A DNA stretch of 64,000 bases from Stenotrophomonas oahuensis (GCF_031834595.1 NZ_CP115541.1:2970501-3034500), one strand, 5' to 3'; positions 26,325-36,608 are shown, counted from the stretch's first letter. The notes: generated by a model from the sequence alone, not told the origin. Translations and numbers: made by a program.

Positions 26325-28379
26325 TCACGCGTTGCGCAGGAACGCCTCGGCGTCCATCGGCTTGCCCAGGTGATACCCCTGCAGCAGGTCACACCCCAGC
26401 TTATTCAAATACTGCTGCTGCCCGGCGGTCTCCACACCCTCCGCAACGATCCGCAACTGCAACGACCGCCCCAGCGCGATTATCGACGACACAATCGCCG
26501 CATCCTCACTGTTGTCTTCCAGCTCACGCACAAACGCGCGGTCAATCTTCAACTCGGTTGCCGGCATGCGCTTCAGATAGAGCAGGCTGGAATAGCCGGT
26601 ACCAAAGTCATCAATCGAGATGTGCACGCCCATGTCGGTCAGTCCATGCAGAATCTGCAGGCTGGCCTCCACGTCCTTCATGGCCGTGGTCTCGGTCACT
26701 TCCAGGGTCAGGAAGCGCGCTTCCAGCTGATGCTTTGCCAGCGTGTCGCGCACGGTATCGAGCAGGTTGCTTGAAGCAAACTGCACGGGCGACAGGTTCA
26801 CCGACATGGTCCAGCTGTCATGCCCGGCATCGTGCCACGCCCGCAACTGCGCGCACGCCGCATCCAGCACCCACTCACCCAGCGGCAGGATCAATCCGCT
26901 GCGCTCGGCCATGGGAATGAAGGTGTCGGGCGAGAGTAGCCCCAGCTCCGGATGCTGCCAGCGCACCAGTGCCTCGGCCCCGATGATGTCCGAACCGGCG
27001 GCCAGGAACTTGGGCTGGTAGTGCAGCACCAGCTCGCCACGCGGAATCGCGCGACGCAGGTCCTGTAGCAGGCGCAGCTGGCGGTTGGCGGTGACCTGCA
27101 GCGACTCGGTGAAGAAGGTATAGCCGTTCCGGCCCGTGTCCTTGGTGTGGTACATCGCCGCGTCGGCATGCGCCATCAGCTCGCGTTCGTTGGCGGCGTC
27201 GTCCGGGTACAGTGCAATGCCGATGCTGGTACTGACATGCAGTTCCAGTGCATCAATGAAGAACGGCTCGGCCACACTGGCCAGGATACGCTCTGCCACC
27301 ACGGCGGCGTCTTCGGGTTCGTCGATCTGGAACACGATGACGAACTCGTCGCCGCCCAGGCGGGCAAACGTGTCCTGGCTGCGCAGCAGACCGGACACGC
27401 GATGGGAAACCTCCACCAGCAGCTTGTCGCCCAGCTGATGCCCATAGGCGTCGTTGATGGCCTTGAAGCCGTCCAGGTCGCAGAACATCACCGCGAACGG
27501 GAAATTGCGGCGGCGCGCCTTTTCAATGGTCTGCTCGATACGGTCCTGCAGCAGCATGCGGTTGGGCAGCTGGGTCAGCGGGTCGTGCAGGGCGGCCTGC
27601 ATCAGCTTTTCGTTGGCCTGCGCCAGCGATTCGGCCAGCAGGCCGGTGCGGGCGCGCATCTGGCGGTCGAACACCGAGGCAATCAGCGCGATGCCCAGTG
27701 TGGCGAGGGTGGTGACAATGACCAGCACCGCCAGCCACTTGCTGTCCACGCCGTTCTCGCCGACCGCACCGCAGACGCTGCCGGGAGGGAATTCGGCGGC
27801 GGCCATGCCGGTGTAATGCATGCCGATGATGGCAAAGCCCATCACCACCGACGCCAGACCGCGCAGCAGCATCGGATGGCGGGTTTCCGAGCGCAGGCGG
27901 AAGGCGATCCACAGGGCGGCACCGGCAGCCACAATCGCAATCACGATCGAAAGCGCCAGCCAGCCCATGTGGTAGTCGATGCCGGGCTCCATGCGCATCG
28001 CCGACATGCCCAGGTAGTGCATGGCAGCGACACCCAGACCCATCAGCACCGCGCCGGCAGCCAGCCGGTACCACGGCAGCACCTTGTGCGAGACCAGCCA
28101 CAGTGCATACGCCGAGGCTCCGACCGAGACGGCCAGCGAGTACAGGGTGATGGCCAGGTCGTAGCCCATCGGAATGCCGAGGTCGAAGGCCAACATGCCG
28201 ATGAAGTGCATCGACCAGATGCCCAGGCCCATGGCCCCGGCACCGCCGGCCAGCCACCAGCGGGCGACCTTGCCTTCCGTATTGGCCACGCGCGCGGCCA
28301 TGTCCAAAGCGGTGTAGGAGGCCAGGATGGCGACCAGCAGCGAGAACACGACAAGACTCTGGCTGTAGGTGCCGGTCAT
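26325..28379 (-). CDS. MHYT-GGDEF-EAL cyclic-di-GMP protein (MucR/NbdA type)
   Basis: About 684 residues. The N-terminal seven-helix MHYT sensor carries three repeats (SMHFIG, AMHYLG, GMHYTG), which are proposed to bind copper and sense O2, CO or NO. A GGDEF domain follows with an intact LGGDEFVIVF active site. The EAL domain begins IIGAEALVRWQHPELG and keeps VNLSPVQFA, TETTAM and IDDFGTGYSSL, so both synthesis and hydrolysis of c-di-GMP look possible. ATG 28379 (MTGTYSQSLVVF) is preferred over the longer frame. It lies next to the cyo operon, an O2-using oxidase, but on the opposite strand. Confidence 0.93.
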   Translation of the reverse strand: MTGTYSQSLVVFSLLVAILASYTALDMAARVANTEGKVARWWLAGGAGAMGLGIWSMHFIGMLAFDLGIPMGYDLAITLYSLAVSVGASAYALWLVSHKVLPWYRLAAGAVLMGLGVAAMHYLGMSAMRMEPGIDYHMGWLALSIVIAIVAAGAALWIAFRLRSETRHPMLLRGLASVVMGFAIIGMHYTGMAAAEFPPGSVCGAVGENGVDSKWLAVLVIVTTLATLGIALIASVFDRQMRARTGLLAESLAQANEKLMQAALHDPLTQLPNRMLLQDRIEQTIEKARRRNFPFAVMFCDLDGFKAINDAYGHQLGDKLLVEVSHRVSGLLRSQDTFARLGGDEFVIVFQIDEPEDAAVVAERILASVAEPFFIDALELHVSTSIGIALYPDDAANERELMAHADAAMYHTKDTGRNGYTFFTESLQVTANRQLRLLQDLRRAIPRGELVLHYQPKFLAAGSDIIGAEALVRWQHPELGLLSPDTFIPMAERSGLILPLGEWVLDAACAQLRAWHDAGHDSWTMSVNLSPVQFASSNLLDTVRDTLAKHQLEARFLTLEVTETTAMKDVEASLQILHGLTDMGVHISIDDFGTGYSSLLYLKRMPATELKIDRAFVRELEDNSEDAAIVSSIIALGRSLQLRIVAEGVETAGQQQYLNKLGCDLLQGYHLGKPMDAEAFLRNA

Positions 28380-28542
28380 TCTGAAAGCCTGAACAAAAAT
28401 ATGGGGGTTGGGCGCAGAGGCCCGTCCCCGGTATCGGCCGGGCGGGCCAAAGCTTGAGTGAAAGCGTTTCCAGCGTCTTAGGTGGTGCGACGCGGGTGGG
28501 CTATCCTGCGGCACACAAGATGAACCGGAAGTGGAACCAAGA

Positions 28543-29919
28543 ATGGCCAAGCGGCTCACCGCCTACGTCTGCAGCGAATGCGGCGCGGAATACAGCAAGT
28601 GGCAGGGGCAGTGCACCGAATGCGGGGCCTGGAACGTGCTCAGCGAGATCACCCTGGAAAGCGCGGCTGCGGCCAAGTCGCCGGCTTCGCGCCGCTCCGG
28701 CTGGGCCGGCAAGGTCGATGCACCCAAGGTGATGGCGCTGAAGGACGTGCAGCACACCGAGCACCAGCGGGTGACCACCGGCATCGGCGAATTCGACCGG
28801 GTGCTGGGTGGCGGGCTGGTGGAGGGCGCGGTGGTGCTGGTCGGCGGCGACCCGGGCATCGGCAAGTCCACCCTGCTGCTGCAGGCGGTGGCGAAGATGG
28901 CGGCGAATCTGCCGGTGCTGTACATCACCGGTGAGGAATCGCTGTCGCAGGTGGCGGGCCGGGCGATCCGCCTGGACCTGCCGCTGGAAGGCGTGAACGC
29001 GCTCGCTGAAACCCAGGTGGAAGCCATTCTGCAGCACGCCAGCCAGGCCAAGCCGCGGCTGATCGTGGCTGATTCCGTGCAGACCTTGTGGACCGAATCG
29101 CTTACTGCGGCACCGGGCTCGGTCAGCCAGGTGCGCGAAAGTGCGGCGCGGCTGGTGCGTTTCGCCAAGGAAACCGGCACCGCCGTGTTTCTGGTCGGTC
29201 ACGTCACCAAGGAAGGCGGCATTGCCGGCCCTCGCGTGCTGGAGCACATGGTGGATGCGGTGCTGTATTTCGAAGGCGAAAGCGGCAGCCGCTTCCGTCT
29301 GCTGCGTGCGTTCAAGAACCGCTTTGGCGCGGTGAACGAGCTGGGTGTGTTCGCGATGGGCGAGAAGGGCCTGAAAGAGGTGTCCAATCCATCGGCCATT
29401 TTCCTGTCCGGCGGCAGCACCCGGCAGCCGGGCAGTTGCGTGATGGTCACCCGCGAGGGCACGCGTCCGTTGCTGGTGGAAGTGCAGGCGCTGGTGGATG
29501 CCTCACCGCTGTCCAACCCGCGCCGCGTGGCAGTGGGCCTGGAGCAGAACCGGTTGGCGATGCTGCTGGCGGTGCTGCACCGTCACGGTGGCGTGCTGGT
29601 GGGCGACCAGGACGTGTTCGTCAACGTGGTGGGCGGCATCCGCGTGCAGGAAACCGCAGTGGACCTGCCGGTGCTGCTGGCGGTGCTGTCATCGCTGCAG
29701 GACCGGCCGCTGGCGGAGAAGACCATTGCATTTGGTGAGGTGGGGTTGTCTGGCGAGATTCGTCCCGTGCCCAACGGTGAGGATCGGTTGCGCGAGGCGG
29801 CCACGCACGGCTTCAAGCGCGCGATCGTGCCCAAGGCGAACGCGCCGAAGACCGGCAGCGTGAAGGGCATGGAGGTGATCGCGGTGGAGCGGTTGTCCGA
29901 GGCGATCGAAGCGGCGTAA
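28543..29919 (+). CDS. radA: DNA repair protein RadA
   Basis: 458 residues with the full RadA layout: an N-terminal C4 zinc finger (CSECG...CTECGAWN), Walker A GGDPGIGKST, Walker B LIVADSVQTLW, the KNRFG motif (FKNRFGAVNELGVF), and a C-terminal Lon-protease-like domain (DQDVFVNVVGGIRVQETAVDL shown partly, GEVGLSGEIRPV). It is a RecA-like helicase that promotes branch migration in recombinational repair. ATG 28543 (MAKRLTAYVC) is the conserved start. Confidence 0.96.
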   Translation: MAKRLTAYVCSECGAEYSKWQGQCTECGAWNVLSEITLESAAAAKSPASRRSGWAGKVDAPKVMALKDVQHTEHQRVTTGIGEFDRVLGGGLVEGAVVLVGGDPGIGKSTLLLQAVAKMAANLPVLYITGEESLSQVAGRAIRLDLPLEGVNALAETQVEAILQHASQAKPRLIVADSVQTLWTESLTAAPGSVSQVRESAARLVRFAKETGTAVFLVGHVTKEGGIAGPRVLEHMVDAVLYFEGESGSRFRLLRAFKNRFGAVNELGVFAMGEKGLKEVSNPSAIFLSGGSTRQPGSCVMVTREGTRPLLVEVQALVDASPLSNPRRVAVGLEQNRLAMLLAVLHRHGGVLVGDQDVFVNVVGGIRVQETAVDLPVLLAVLSSLQDRPLAEKTIAFGEVGLSGEIRPVPNGEDRLREAATHGFKRAIVPKANAPKTGSVKGMEVIAVERLSEAIEAA

Positions 29920-29934
29920 TGGTGGACCCAATCG

Positions 29935-29959
29935 GTAGGTGCCGACCGTTGGTCGGCAC
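29935..29959 (+). repeat. REP element, GCCGACC-type stem
   Basis: GTAGGTGCCGACC-GTT-GGTCGGCAC hairpin between the convergent radA and ypjD genes; it could serve as a bidirectional terminator. Confidence 0.75.
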
Positions 29960-29965
29960 GACGCA

Positions 29966-30757
29966 TCAGCCGCGATTAAACACCAGTTCAATCGCAAACC
30001 GGCTGCCAAAGAACGCCAGCCCCAGCAGCACCATCGCGGTCAGCGTCCAGTGCACCGCTTTCACCCCACGCCAGCCGTAGCGGCGGCGGCCGATCAGCAG
30101 CACCCCGAACACCACCCACGACAGCACGCTCAGCACGGTCTTGTGCACCAGCTTCTGCGCCAGCAGGTCGTCCACGAACAGCACGCCGGTCACCAGCGTG
30201 AGCGTCAGCAAGGCAAAGCCCACCGCAATCACCCGGAACAGCAGCGATTCCAGATCCGCCAGCGGCGGCAGTGCGCGCAGCCAGGGGCGGAAATCACGCC
30301 GGCGCAGGGCGCGTTCCTGCAGCCACAGCATGATCGCCAGAAGCGCGGCAATGCTCAGCGTGGCGTAGGCCAGCAGCGCCAGCCACGCGTGGGTGGCCAG
30401 CTGCCAGCCCAGTGCCCGGCTGGGTTCATGGCCGTAGGCGTGGTAACCGCAGAGCAGGGCGGCGGCGACGGGGAACACCACCACGCCCAGCGCGGACATG
30501 CGCCCGCGCGCGCCCACCAGCGAGGTCAGCCAGGCCATGCCCAGGCCCACCAGTGACAGCGCAGCGAAGAAATGCATGTCCGGCCCGCCGCTGGTGCGGA
30601 TGGCTACCAGCGCGTGGTAACCGCCGTGCAGCAGCATCGCCGGCAGCGCCGGCCACAGCCAGGTGGGCGAGCGGGAGGCGTCATCGCGGGCCACCGCACG
30701 CACCAGCAGGGCGGTGGCGGTCAGGTACAGCAGGGTCGCGATGAGAACGATTGTCAT
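29966..30757 (-). CDS. ypjD: Inner-membrane YpjD/CcsA-like protein
   Basis: 263 residues and about eight membrane helices, in the cytochrome-c-assembly (CcsA/HemX) superfamily. It keeps the Trp-rich QLATHAWLALLAYATLS helix and the late LVHKTVLSVLSWVVFG and VHWTLTAMVLLGLAFFG helices with conserved His, which bind haem in relatives. YpjD is classically encoded divergently from ffh, exactly as here. Function is uncertain; a role in haem handling or membrane quality control is suggested only by the family. Confidence 0.85.
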   Translation of the reverse strand: MTIVLIATLLYLTATALLVRAVARDDASRSPTWLWPALPAMLLHGGYHALVAIRTSGGPDMHFFAALSLVGLGMAWLTSLVGARGRMSALGVVVFPVAAALLCGYHAYGHEPSRALGWQLATHAWLALLAYATLSIAALLAIMLWLQERALRRRDFRPWLRALPPLADLESLLFRVIAVGFALLTLTLVTGVLFVDDLLAQKLVHKTVLSVLSWVVFGVLLIGRRRYGWRGVKAVHWTLTAMVLLGLAFFGSRFAIELVFNRG

Positions 30758-30890
30758 CGTGTCAGTTTCGCATACCCCCGGGATGGTGGCGATGGGCGCG
30801 GGTGCGACCGGGTGTCCGGGGCGCGGGCCGGTCCGACGGACCCGCTATACTGTGCGTCTCTCTGTCTTTCGTTCTGAACAGGTTGCATCC

Positions 30891-32270
30891 ATGTTCGAGT
30901 CCCTGACCCAGCGCCTCTCCGGCACCATCGAGCGCCTGCGTGGCCGCGGCCGCCTCACCGAGGAAAACATCCGCGAGGCCACCCGCGAAGTCCGCATCGC
31001 GCTGCTGGAAGCCGACGTGGCGCTGCCGGTGGTGCAGGCCCTGGTGGAGCGCATCAAGGTGCGCGCGGTCGGCCAGGAAGTGCTGAAGTCGCTGACCCCG
31101 GGCCAGGCGCTGATCAAGATCGTCCGCGACGAGCTCACCGCCGTGATGGGCGCGGCCGCCAGCGACCTGAACCTCAATGTGCCGGCTCCGGCAGTGATCC
31201 TGATGGCCGGCCTGCAGGGTGCGGGCAAGACCACCACCGTGGGCAAGCTGGCCAAGCACCTGAAGGAAAAGCGCAAGAAGAAGGTGATGGTGGTGTCCGC
31301 CGACGTTTACCGTCCGGCCGCCATCGAGCAGCTGAAGACTCTGGCCGACCAGGTCGGCGTGCTGTTCTTCCCGTCCAGCGCCGACCAGAAGCCGGAAGCC
31401 ATCGTGCGCGCGGCCATCGACGATGCCCGCAAGTCGTTCGTGGACGTGCTGCTGGTCGATACCGCCGGCCGCCTCGCCATCGACGAAGCGATGATGGTCG
31501 AGATCAAGGCACTGCATGCCGCGATCAACCCGGCTGAAACCCTGTTCGTGGTTGACGCGATGACCGGCCAGGACGCGGCCAACACCGCCAAGGCCTTCGG
31601 CGAAGCGCTCCCGCTGACCGGCGTGGTGCTGACCAAGACCGACGGTGACGCCCGTGGCGGTGCCGCGCTGAGCGTGCGTTACATCACCGGCAAGCCGATC
31701 AAGTTCGTTGGTGTCAGCGAAAAGCCGGACGGCCTGGATGTGTTCCATCCGGACCGCATGGCCAGCCGCATCCTCGACATGGGCGACGTGCTGTCGCTGG
31801 TGGAGCAGGTCGAGCAGCAGGTCGACAAGGACAAGGCGCAGAAGCTGGCCGAGAAGGTCGCCAAGGGCAAGAAGTTCGATCTGAACGACATGCGCGACCA
31901 GCTCGAGCAGATGCAGAACATGGGCGGCATTGGCGGCCTGATGGACAAGCTGCCGGGCCTGGGCCAGATCCCGGAGCATCTGAAGCAGCAGGTCAGCCAG
32001 GGCAAGGAAGTGCCGCGCATGATCGCCATCATCAATTCGATGACCAAGAAGGAGCGCCGCAACCCGGGCCTGCTCAATGGTTCACGTCGTGCGCGCATCG
32101 CGCGTGGTTCGGGCCTGACCCCGGCCGACGTCAACAAGCTGATGAAGCAGTATCAGCAGATGGAAAAGATGATGAGCAAGATGGCCGGCGGCGGCATGAA
32201 GGGCATGATGCGCAGCATGAAGGGCATGATGGGGGCCATGGGCGGCCGCGGTGGTCTGCCGTTCCGCTGA
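30891..32270 (+). CDS. ffh: Signal recognition particle protein Ffh
   Basis: 459 residues. The N domain (MFESLTQRLSGTIERLRGRG) precedes the GTPase domain with G1 GLQGAGKTT, G3 DTAGRLAID and G4 TKTDGDARGG. The Met-rich M domain ends GGMKGMMRSMKGMMGAMGG and binds signal peptides and 4.5S RNA. It targets membrane proteins to FtsY/SecYEG. ATG 30891 is the conserved start. A TATACT -10-like box at 30846-30851 lies 40 bp upstream without a good -35. Confidence 0.97.
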   Translation: MFESLTQRLSGTIERLRGRGRLTEENIREATREVRIALLEADVALPVVQALVERIKVRAVGQEVLKSLTPGQALIKIVRDELTAVMGAAASDLNLNVPAPAVILMAGLQGAGKTTTVGKLAKHLKEKRKKKVMVVSADVYRPAAIEQLKTLADQVGVLFFPSSADQKPEAIVRAAIDDARKSFVDVLLVDTAGRLAIDEAMMVEIKALHAAINPAETLFVVDAMTGQDAANTAKAFGEALPLTGVVLTKTDGDARGGAALSVRYITGKPIKFVGVSEKPDGLDVFHPDRMASRILDMGDVLSLVEQVEQQVDKDKAQKLAEKVAKGKKFDLNDMRDQLEQMQNMGGIGGLMDKLPGLGQIPEHLKQQVSQGKEVPRMIAIINSMTKKERRNPGLLNGSRRARIARGSGLTPADVNKLMKQYQQMEKMMSKMAGGGMKGMMRSMKGMMGAMGGRGGLPFR

Positions 32271-32325
32271 GGCCACGCCGGGCGGCGTATGCTGTGGGGC
32301 ATCTGACCCCACAGGTGCGTGACCG

Positions 32326-33402
32326 ATGAGCGACCCGCGAATTCTTGAACGCGCCGACAGCTTCTGTCGGCGTTTTTCGTTGCAGAGCCCGATCCTGCTG
32401 GCCCCGATGGCCGGTGCCTGCCCGGTGTCGCTTTCGGCCGTGCTGGCCAATGCCGGCAGCATGGGCGCGATGGGCGCGGTGCTGTCGCAGCCGCAGGACA
32501 TCGTGGCCTGGATGAACGATTTCCGCGCGCAGTCGACGGGCCCGGCACAGGTGAACGTGTGGATTCCTGATGCGCTGCCCGTACGTGATGACACGGCCGA
32601 AGCCGCCACCCGCGCGTTCCTCGCGCAGTGGGGTCCAGAGGTGGCCGCCAGCGCCGGTGACGCCGGTCCGGCCGACTTCGATGCCCAGTTCGATGCGCTT
32701 ATTGCCGCAAGGCCGGCGGTGGCGTCCACCATCATGGGCGTGTTCTCGCCCGCGCAGGTGGAGCGCCTGAACGAGGCCGGCATTGCCTGGTTCGCCTGCG
32801 CGACCACGTTGGCTGAAGCGCGTGCGGCCGAACAGGCCGGTGCCGATGCCGTGGTGGCGCAGGGCTTTGAAGCCGGCGGGCATCGCGGTGCCTTCGATCC
32901 GGATGCGGCCGAACGCCAACTGGTGGGCCTGTTCGCACTGCTGCCGCGTCTGGCCGACCACCTGCAGGTGCCGGTGATCGCCGCTGGAGGCATTGCCGAC
33001 GGTCGCGGCGTGGCGGCGGCATTGATGCTCGGTGCCAGCGCGGTGCAGGTCGGTACGGCCTTTTTGCGCACGCCGGAATGCGCGATTGATCCGGCGTGGT
33101 CGCAGGCCTTGTCCGAAGCAGAACCGGAAGACACCTGGCCCACGCGTGCCTTCAGTGGACGGCTCGGGCGTGGGTTGGCCACACCGTATGTGCGCGCCGC
33201 CGCCGCTGCCGATGCGCCACCGCCGCAGCCTTATCCGGTGCAGCGCGGCCTCACCGCACCGATGCGCGCGCAGGCGAACCGCGAGCACCGCATCGATGCG
33301 ATGCAGGCCTGGGCCGGGCAGTCGGCGTGGATGGCACCTGCGCGACCGGCGGCAGAGGTGCTGCACACGCTATGGCACGACGCGCGGGCGCTGCTGGCAT
33401 GA
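32326..33402 (+). CDS. Nitronate monooxygenase / 2-nitropropane dioxygenase-like flavoprotein
   Basis: 358 residues, FMN-binding TIM barrel. Family markers are [22 protein letters not shown] near the N-terminus, [13 protein letters not shown] in the middle, and [31 protein letters not shown], which holds the phosphate-binding glycine loop. Such enzymes oxidise propionate-3-nitronate or act as NADH:quinone reductases; which applies here cannot be told. It overlaps the downstream aminotransferase gene by 4 bp, so the two form an operon. Confidence 0.88.
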   Translation: MSDPRILERADSFCRRFSLQSPILLAPMAGACPVSLSAVLANAGSMGAMGAVLSQPQDIVAWMNDFRAQSTGPAQVNVWIPDALPVRDDTAEAATRAFLAQWGPEVAASAGDAGPADFDAQFDALIAARPAVASTIMGVFSPAQVERLNEAGIAWFACATTLAEARAAEQAGADAVVAQGFEAGGHRGAFDPDAAERQLVGLFALLPRLADHLQVPVIAAGGIADGRGVAAALMLGASAVQVGTAFLRTPECAIDPAWSQALSEAEPEDTWPTRAFSGRLGRGLATPYVRAAAAADAPPPQPYPVQRGLTAPMRAQANREHRIDAMQAWAGQSAWMAPARPAAEVLHTLWHDARALLA

Positions 33403-34184
33403 AGCACTACTGCAACGGGCGACCGGCAACCGCCGACGACCTCGCCGGTGCGGTGGTGAACTACGGGCACTTCACCTCGCTGCAGGTGCGCGGCGGCGCG
33501 GTGCAGGGGCTGGACCTGCATCTTCGGCGTTTACGCCAGGGCACGACAGAACTGTTTGGAAGCACGCTGGAAGGCAGCCAGGTGCAGGCGTGGATTCTGG
33601 CGGCGTTGCAGGCGGAAGGCGTGGTGGATGCTTCGGTCCGCGTAACCGTGTTTGCGCGCGGTTTTGATTTTCGCCAACCGCTGCAGGTGCTGCCGGTGGA
33701 TGTGCTGGTGGCGGTGAGTGCGCCGGTCACGTTGCCGGCGACGCCGCGACGCGTGCGCAGCGTGGTGTATCAGCGCGAGATGCCAGAGCTGAAGCACGTC
33801 GGCACGTTTGCGTTGTTCCAGCATCGGCGCTTGGCGTTGCAGGCCGGGTTTGACGATGCGTTGTTCGTGGACGGGCAGGGGCGGGTGAGCGAGGGCACCA
33901 CCTGGAACGTGCTGTTCGGGCGCGGCGATGAGGTGGTGTGGCCGCAGGCCGAAGCGCTGCGTGGGACCCAGGAGCGGCTGTTGCAGGCCGGGTGGGGCGG
34001 GGGGGCGGTGTTGGAGCCCGTGACCCTTGCCGGGTTGGGTCGATTTGATGCGGCAGTGGCCTGCAATGCGGCCGGGGTGTGGCCGTTGGCGGCGATTGAC
34101 GGGGTAGGGTTTGCGCGGTCGGAGGCGTTATGTGAGCGGGCGTTGGGCCTTCTGGCAGAGACGCCCTGGCAGCCGCTGGGGTGA
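33399..34184 (+). CDS. Class IV aminotransferase (PabC-like)
   Basis: 261 residues. Fold-type IV PLP enzyme motifs include [11 protein letters not shown] at the N-terminus, the catalytic Lys region [27 protein letters not shown], and a [10 protein letters not shown] helix. The length fits 4-amino-4-deoxychorismate lyase or a small D-amino-acid/branched-chain transaminase. The usual PabC neighbours (fabF, mltG) are absent, so the folate assignment is uncertain. The start ATG 33399 overlaps the upstream stop. Confidence 0.8.
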   Translation: MKHYCNGRPATADDLAGAVVNYGHFTSLQVRGGAVQGLDLHLRRLRQGTTELFGSTLEGSQVQAWILAALQAEGVVDASVRVTVFARGFDFRQPLQVLPVDVLVAVSAPVTLPATPRRVRSVVYQREMPELKHVGTFALFQHRRLALQAGFDDALFVDGQGRVSEGTTWNVLFGRGDEVVWPQAEALRGTQERLLQAGWGGGAVLEPVTLAGLGRFDAAVACNAAGVWPLAAIDGVGFARSEALCERALGLLAETPWQPLG

Positions 34185-34191
34185 CCCGCCG

Positions 34192-34243
34192 GCACGACCA
34201 ACGGTCGTGCCCTACCGGTAGCGCGCCACCGTTGGTGGTGCGC
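34192..34243. repeat. Pair of REP elements, GCACGACC and GCGCCACC stems
   Basis: One hairpin GCACGACC-AAC-GGTCGTGC ends CCTAC, and the next begins GTAGCGCGCCACC-GTT. They form a head-to-head pair between the pabC-like gene and rpsP. Confidence 0.8.
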
Positions 34244-34292
34244 CGACGCGCACGTGGACCCCTCCCGTTCATCTTCGGGGACTCCCCCCGGC

Positions 34293-34321
34293 TTGGAATG
34301 CCCGGCCACCCCCGCTATAAT
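34293..34321 (+). promoter_or_regulatory. sigma70 promoter of rpsP-rimM-trmD
   Basis: TTGGAA (34293-34298), 17-nt spacer, perfect TATAAT (34316-34321). The start would be near 34328, about 45 nt before the rpsP ATG. Confidence 0.85.
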
Positions 34322-34372
34322 CGCCGGCTTACCGCGCCATCCTGGCGACTGGGCTACAGAGGAAATACCACC

Positions 34373-34633
34373 ATGGTCAAGATTCGACTGACCCGCGGCG
34401 GCGCCAAGAAGCGTCCGTTCTACCACATCATCGTGACCGACTCGCGCAGCGCCCGTGATGGCCGCAACATCGAGCGCGTCGGTTACTACAACCCGGTGGC
34501 ACAGGGTGCCGAGCAGCGCATCGTGCTCGACCTGCCGCTGGTCGACAAGTGGGTTGCCAACGGCGCCCAGATGACCGACAAGGTCCGCAACCTGTACAAG
34601 GAAGCGACCAAGGCCCAGGCCGCTGCGGCCTGA
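34373..34633 (+). CDS. rpsP: 30S ribosomal protein S16
   Basis: 86 residues, full length. The N-terminus [19 protein letters not shown] and the [11 protein letters not shown] motif are diagnostic of bS16. AGAGGAA lies upstream of ATG 34373. It is the first gene of the conserved rpsP-rimM-trmD-rplS cluster and has its own promoter. Confidence 0.97.
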   Translation: MVKIRLTRGGAKKRPFYHIIVTDSRSARDGRNIERVGYYNPVAQGAEQRIVLDLPLVDKWVANGAQMTDKVRNLYKEATKAQAAAA

Positions 34634-34675
34634 TCCTGAAGGGCCGCGCCTGGCGCGGCCCGTCGGCATACGCAG

Positions 34676-35188
34676 ATGAAAGATACCGAGCGCCGGATCC
34701 TGCTGGGCAGGATTGTCGGCGCTTTTGGTGTGCGAGGCGAGATCAAGCTCGAGTCCTGGACCGAGCCGCGTACCGCCATCTTCCAATATCAGCCCTGGAC
34801 GCTGCGGACTCCCGCTGGCCAGGAGAGCACCGTCAAGGGCGTGCGCGGCAAAGCGTCCGGCAAGCACATTGTGGCGGTGTTTCCCGAGGTGACCGACCGC
34901 GATGTGGTCGAGTCCATGATCGGTACCGAAATCTCCGTGCCCCGCAGCGCGTTGCCGCCGCCGAAGCCGGATGAGTACTACTGGATCGACCTGGAAGGCC
35001 TGCAGGTGAAAACCGTGGACGGCGTCGAGCTGGGCCGCGTGTCGCACCTGTTCTCCACCGGTGCCAACGACGTGGTGGTGGTGCAGGGCAGCCGTGAGCG
35101 GATGATTCCGTTCGTGCAGCCGGACTTCGTGAAATCCGTGGATTTCGAGGCCAACCTGATCGTGGTCGACTGGGACCCGGAGTTCTAG
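34676..35188 (+). CDS. rimM: Ribosome maturation factor RimM
   Basis: 170 residues. The N-terminal [25 protein letters not shown] begins the RimM domain, and the PRC-barrel half holds [16 protein letters not shown] and GANDVVVV. It assists maturation of the 30S 3' domain. It starts 43 bp after rpsP and ends 4 bp before trmD. Confidence 0.96.
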   Translation: MKDTERRILLGRIVGAFGVRGEIKLESWTEPRTAIFQYQPWTLRTPAGQESTVKGVRGKASGKHIVAVFPEVTDRDVVESMIGTEISVPRSALPPPKPDEYYWIDLEGLQVKTVDGVELGRVSHLFSTGANDVVVVQGSRERMIPFVQPDFVKSVDFEANLIVVDWDPEF

Positions 35189-35192
35189 TTCG

Positions 35193-35951
35193 ATGCGCAT
35201 CGACGTCATCACGCTGTTCCCGGAGTTCATGGCGCAGTCGGCGTCGCTGGGCGTGGTCGGCCGTGCGGCCGAGCGCGGCCTGCTCGACCTGCATGGCTGG
35301 AATCCGCGTGACTACGCCGAGGGCAATTACCGCCGGGTGGACGACCGTCCGTTCGGCGGCGGCCCGGGCATGGTGATGCTGATCGAACCGCTGCGGGCGT
35401 GTCTGGCAGCGGCGAAAGCGGCTGATCCGACCCCGGCTCCGGTGATCTACCTCAGCCCGCAGGGCAAGCCGCTCACCCAGGCCAAGGTGCGCGAACTGGC
35501 GGCGCTGCCGCGCATGATCCTGCTGTGCGGCCGCTATGAGGGCGTGGATGAGCGCTTCCTGGCGGCCGAGGTCACCGAGGAGATCTCGATTGGCGATTAC
35601 GTGCTGTCCGGCGGTGAGCTGGGCGCGGCAGTGATTGTTGATGCGGTCACCCGGCTGCAGGAAGGTGCATTGAACGACGCCGAATCTGCCGCCCAGGACA
35701 GTTTTGAAGGCCCGCAGGGCCTGCTGGACTGCCCGCACTACAGCCAGCCGGCGCAACATGAATGGGGCGATGTCCCGGACGTGCTGCGCTCGGGCAACCA
35801 CGCGGCCATCGCCCGCTGGCGCCGCCAGCAGTCGCTGCTGCGGACCTGGCTGCGCCGCCCGGACCTGCTGGACGAAAGCCAGCTGTCCAAGGCCGACCGG
35901 AAGTTGCTGGCCGAGGCCCGTGAAGGCGTAGAGCCGGGCTTGCCCGGCTGA
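35193..35951 (+). CDS. trmD: tRNA (guanine-37-N1)-methyltransferase TrmD
   Basis: 252 residues. SPOUT-class knot motifs are present: [32 protein letters not shown] and [16 protein letters not shown]. It methylates G37 in tRNAs reading CNN codons and prevents frameshifting. The final residues (VEPGLPG-stop) are encoded by a SMAG element that begins at 35928, so the original C-terminus has been replaced or extended by repeat sequence. The catalytic core is untouched. Confidence 0.96.
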   Translation: MRIDVITLFPEFMAQSASLGVVGRAAERGLLDLHGWNPRDYAEGNYRRVDDRPFGGGPGMVMLIEPLRACLAAAKAADPTPAPVIYLSPQGKPLTQAKVRELAALPRMILLCGRYEGVDERFLAAEVTEEISIGDYVLSGGELGAAVIVDAVTRLQEGALNDAESAAQDSFEGPQGLLDCPHYSQPAQHEWGDVPDVLRSGNHAAIARWRRQQSLLRTWLRRPDLLDESQLSKADRKLLAEAREGVEPGLPG

Positions 35952-35985
35952 AGGACCCCGTGGTGCCGGGCAAGCCCGGCACTAC
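35928..35985. repeat. SMAG/REP inverted pair overlapping the trmD 3' end
   Basis: First unit GTAGAGCCGGGC (35928-35949), second reverse unit GTGCCGGGCAAGC...ACTAC (35963-35985). The first unit is read in frame as the end of TrmD, including its TGA. Confidence 0.9.
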
Positions 35986-36140
35986 CAAACCGCACCAGAA
36001 CCAGCTAGAATCGCGGATTCCCAAAGGGCCATTCATGCCCCTTGGTGGCTCCATACAAAAAAACGTGCAGCGCAATAAGGTGACTGCATGAGCCCACGTT
36101 GTCGAAACGACACACCCACCCGAACAATTTCGGTGCACCC

Positions 36141-36548
36141 ATGAGCAAGCTGAACAAATCCATCCTTTCGGACTTCGAATCCGCCCAGATCTCCCGCGAG
36201 CTGCCGAAGTTCAGCCAGGGTGACACCGTCATCGTCAACGTGAAGGTGAAGGAAGGCAACCGTGAGCGCGTCCAGGCCTATGAAGGCGTGGTCATCGCGA
36301 TCAAGAATGCCGGCCTGAACTCCTCGTTCACCGTCCGCAAGATCTCGCACGGCTACGGCGTCGAGCGCGTCTTCCAGACCCACAGCTCGATCATCGACTC
36401 GGTCGACGTGAAGCGTCGTGGTAAGGCCCGCGGTGCCAAGCTGTACTTCCTGCGTGGTCTGGAAGGCAAGGCTGCCCGTATCAAGGAAGATCTGGCTGCC
36501 GCTGCGCAGGCCAAGGCTGCCCGCCTGGCCGCCGAAAAGGCCCAGTAA
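36141..36548 (+). CDS. rplS: 50S ribosomal protein L19
   Basis: 135 residues. Markers are [38 protein letters not shown] and [16 protein letters not shown]. It sits at the subunit interface. The C-terminus is extended by an Ala/Lys-rich stretch ([17 protein letters not shown]), as in other Xanthomonadaceae. A 190-bp gap with REPs separates it from trmD. Confidence 0.97.
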   Translation: MSKLNKSILSDFESAQISRELPKFSQGDTVIVNVKVKEGNRERVQAYEGVVIAIKNAGLNSSFTVRKISHGYGVERVFQTHSSIIDSVDVKRRGKARGAKLYFLRGLEGKAARIKEDLAAAAQAKAARLAAEKAQ

Positions 36549-36574
36549 TTCCCGACAACGCAAGTTGTCCCGCA

Positions 36575-36600
36575 ACGGCCACCTTCGGGTGGCCGTTTGC
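36575..36600 (+). terminator. Probable terminator after rplS
   Basis: Stem ACGGCCACC, TTCG tetraloop, stem GGTGGCCGT, followed by only TTT before GCG. A weak U-tract lowers confidence. Confidence 0.5.
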
Positions 36601-36608
36601 GTATCGGG

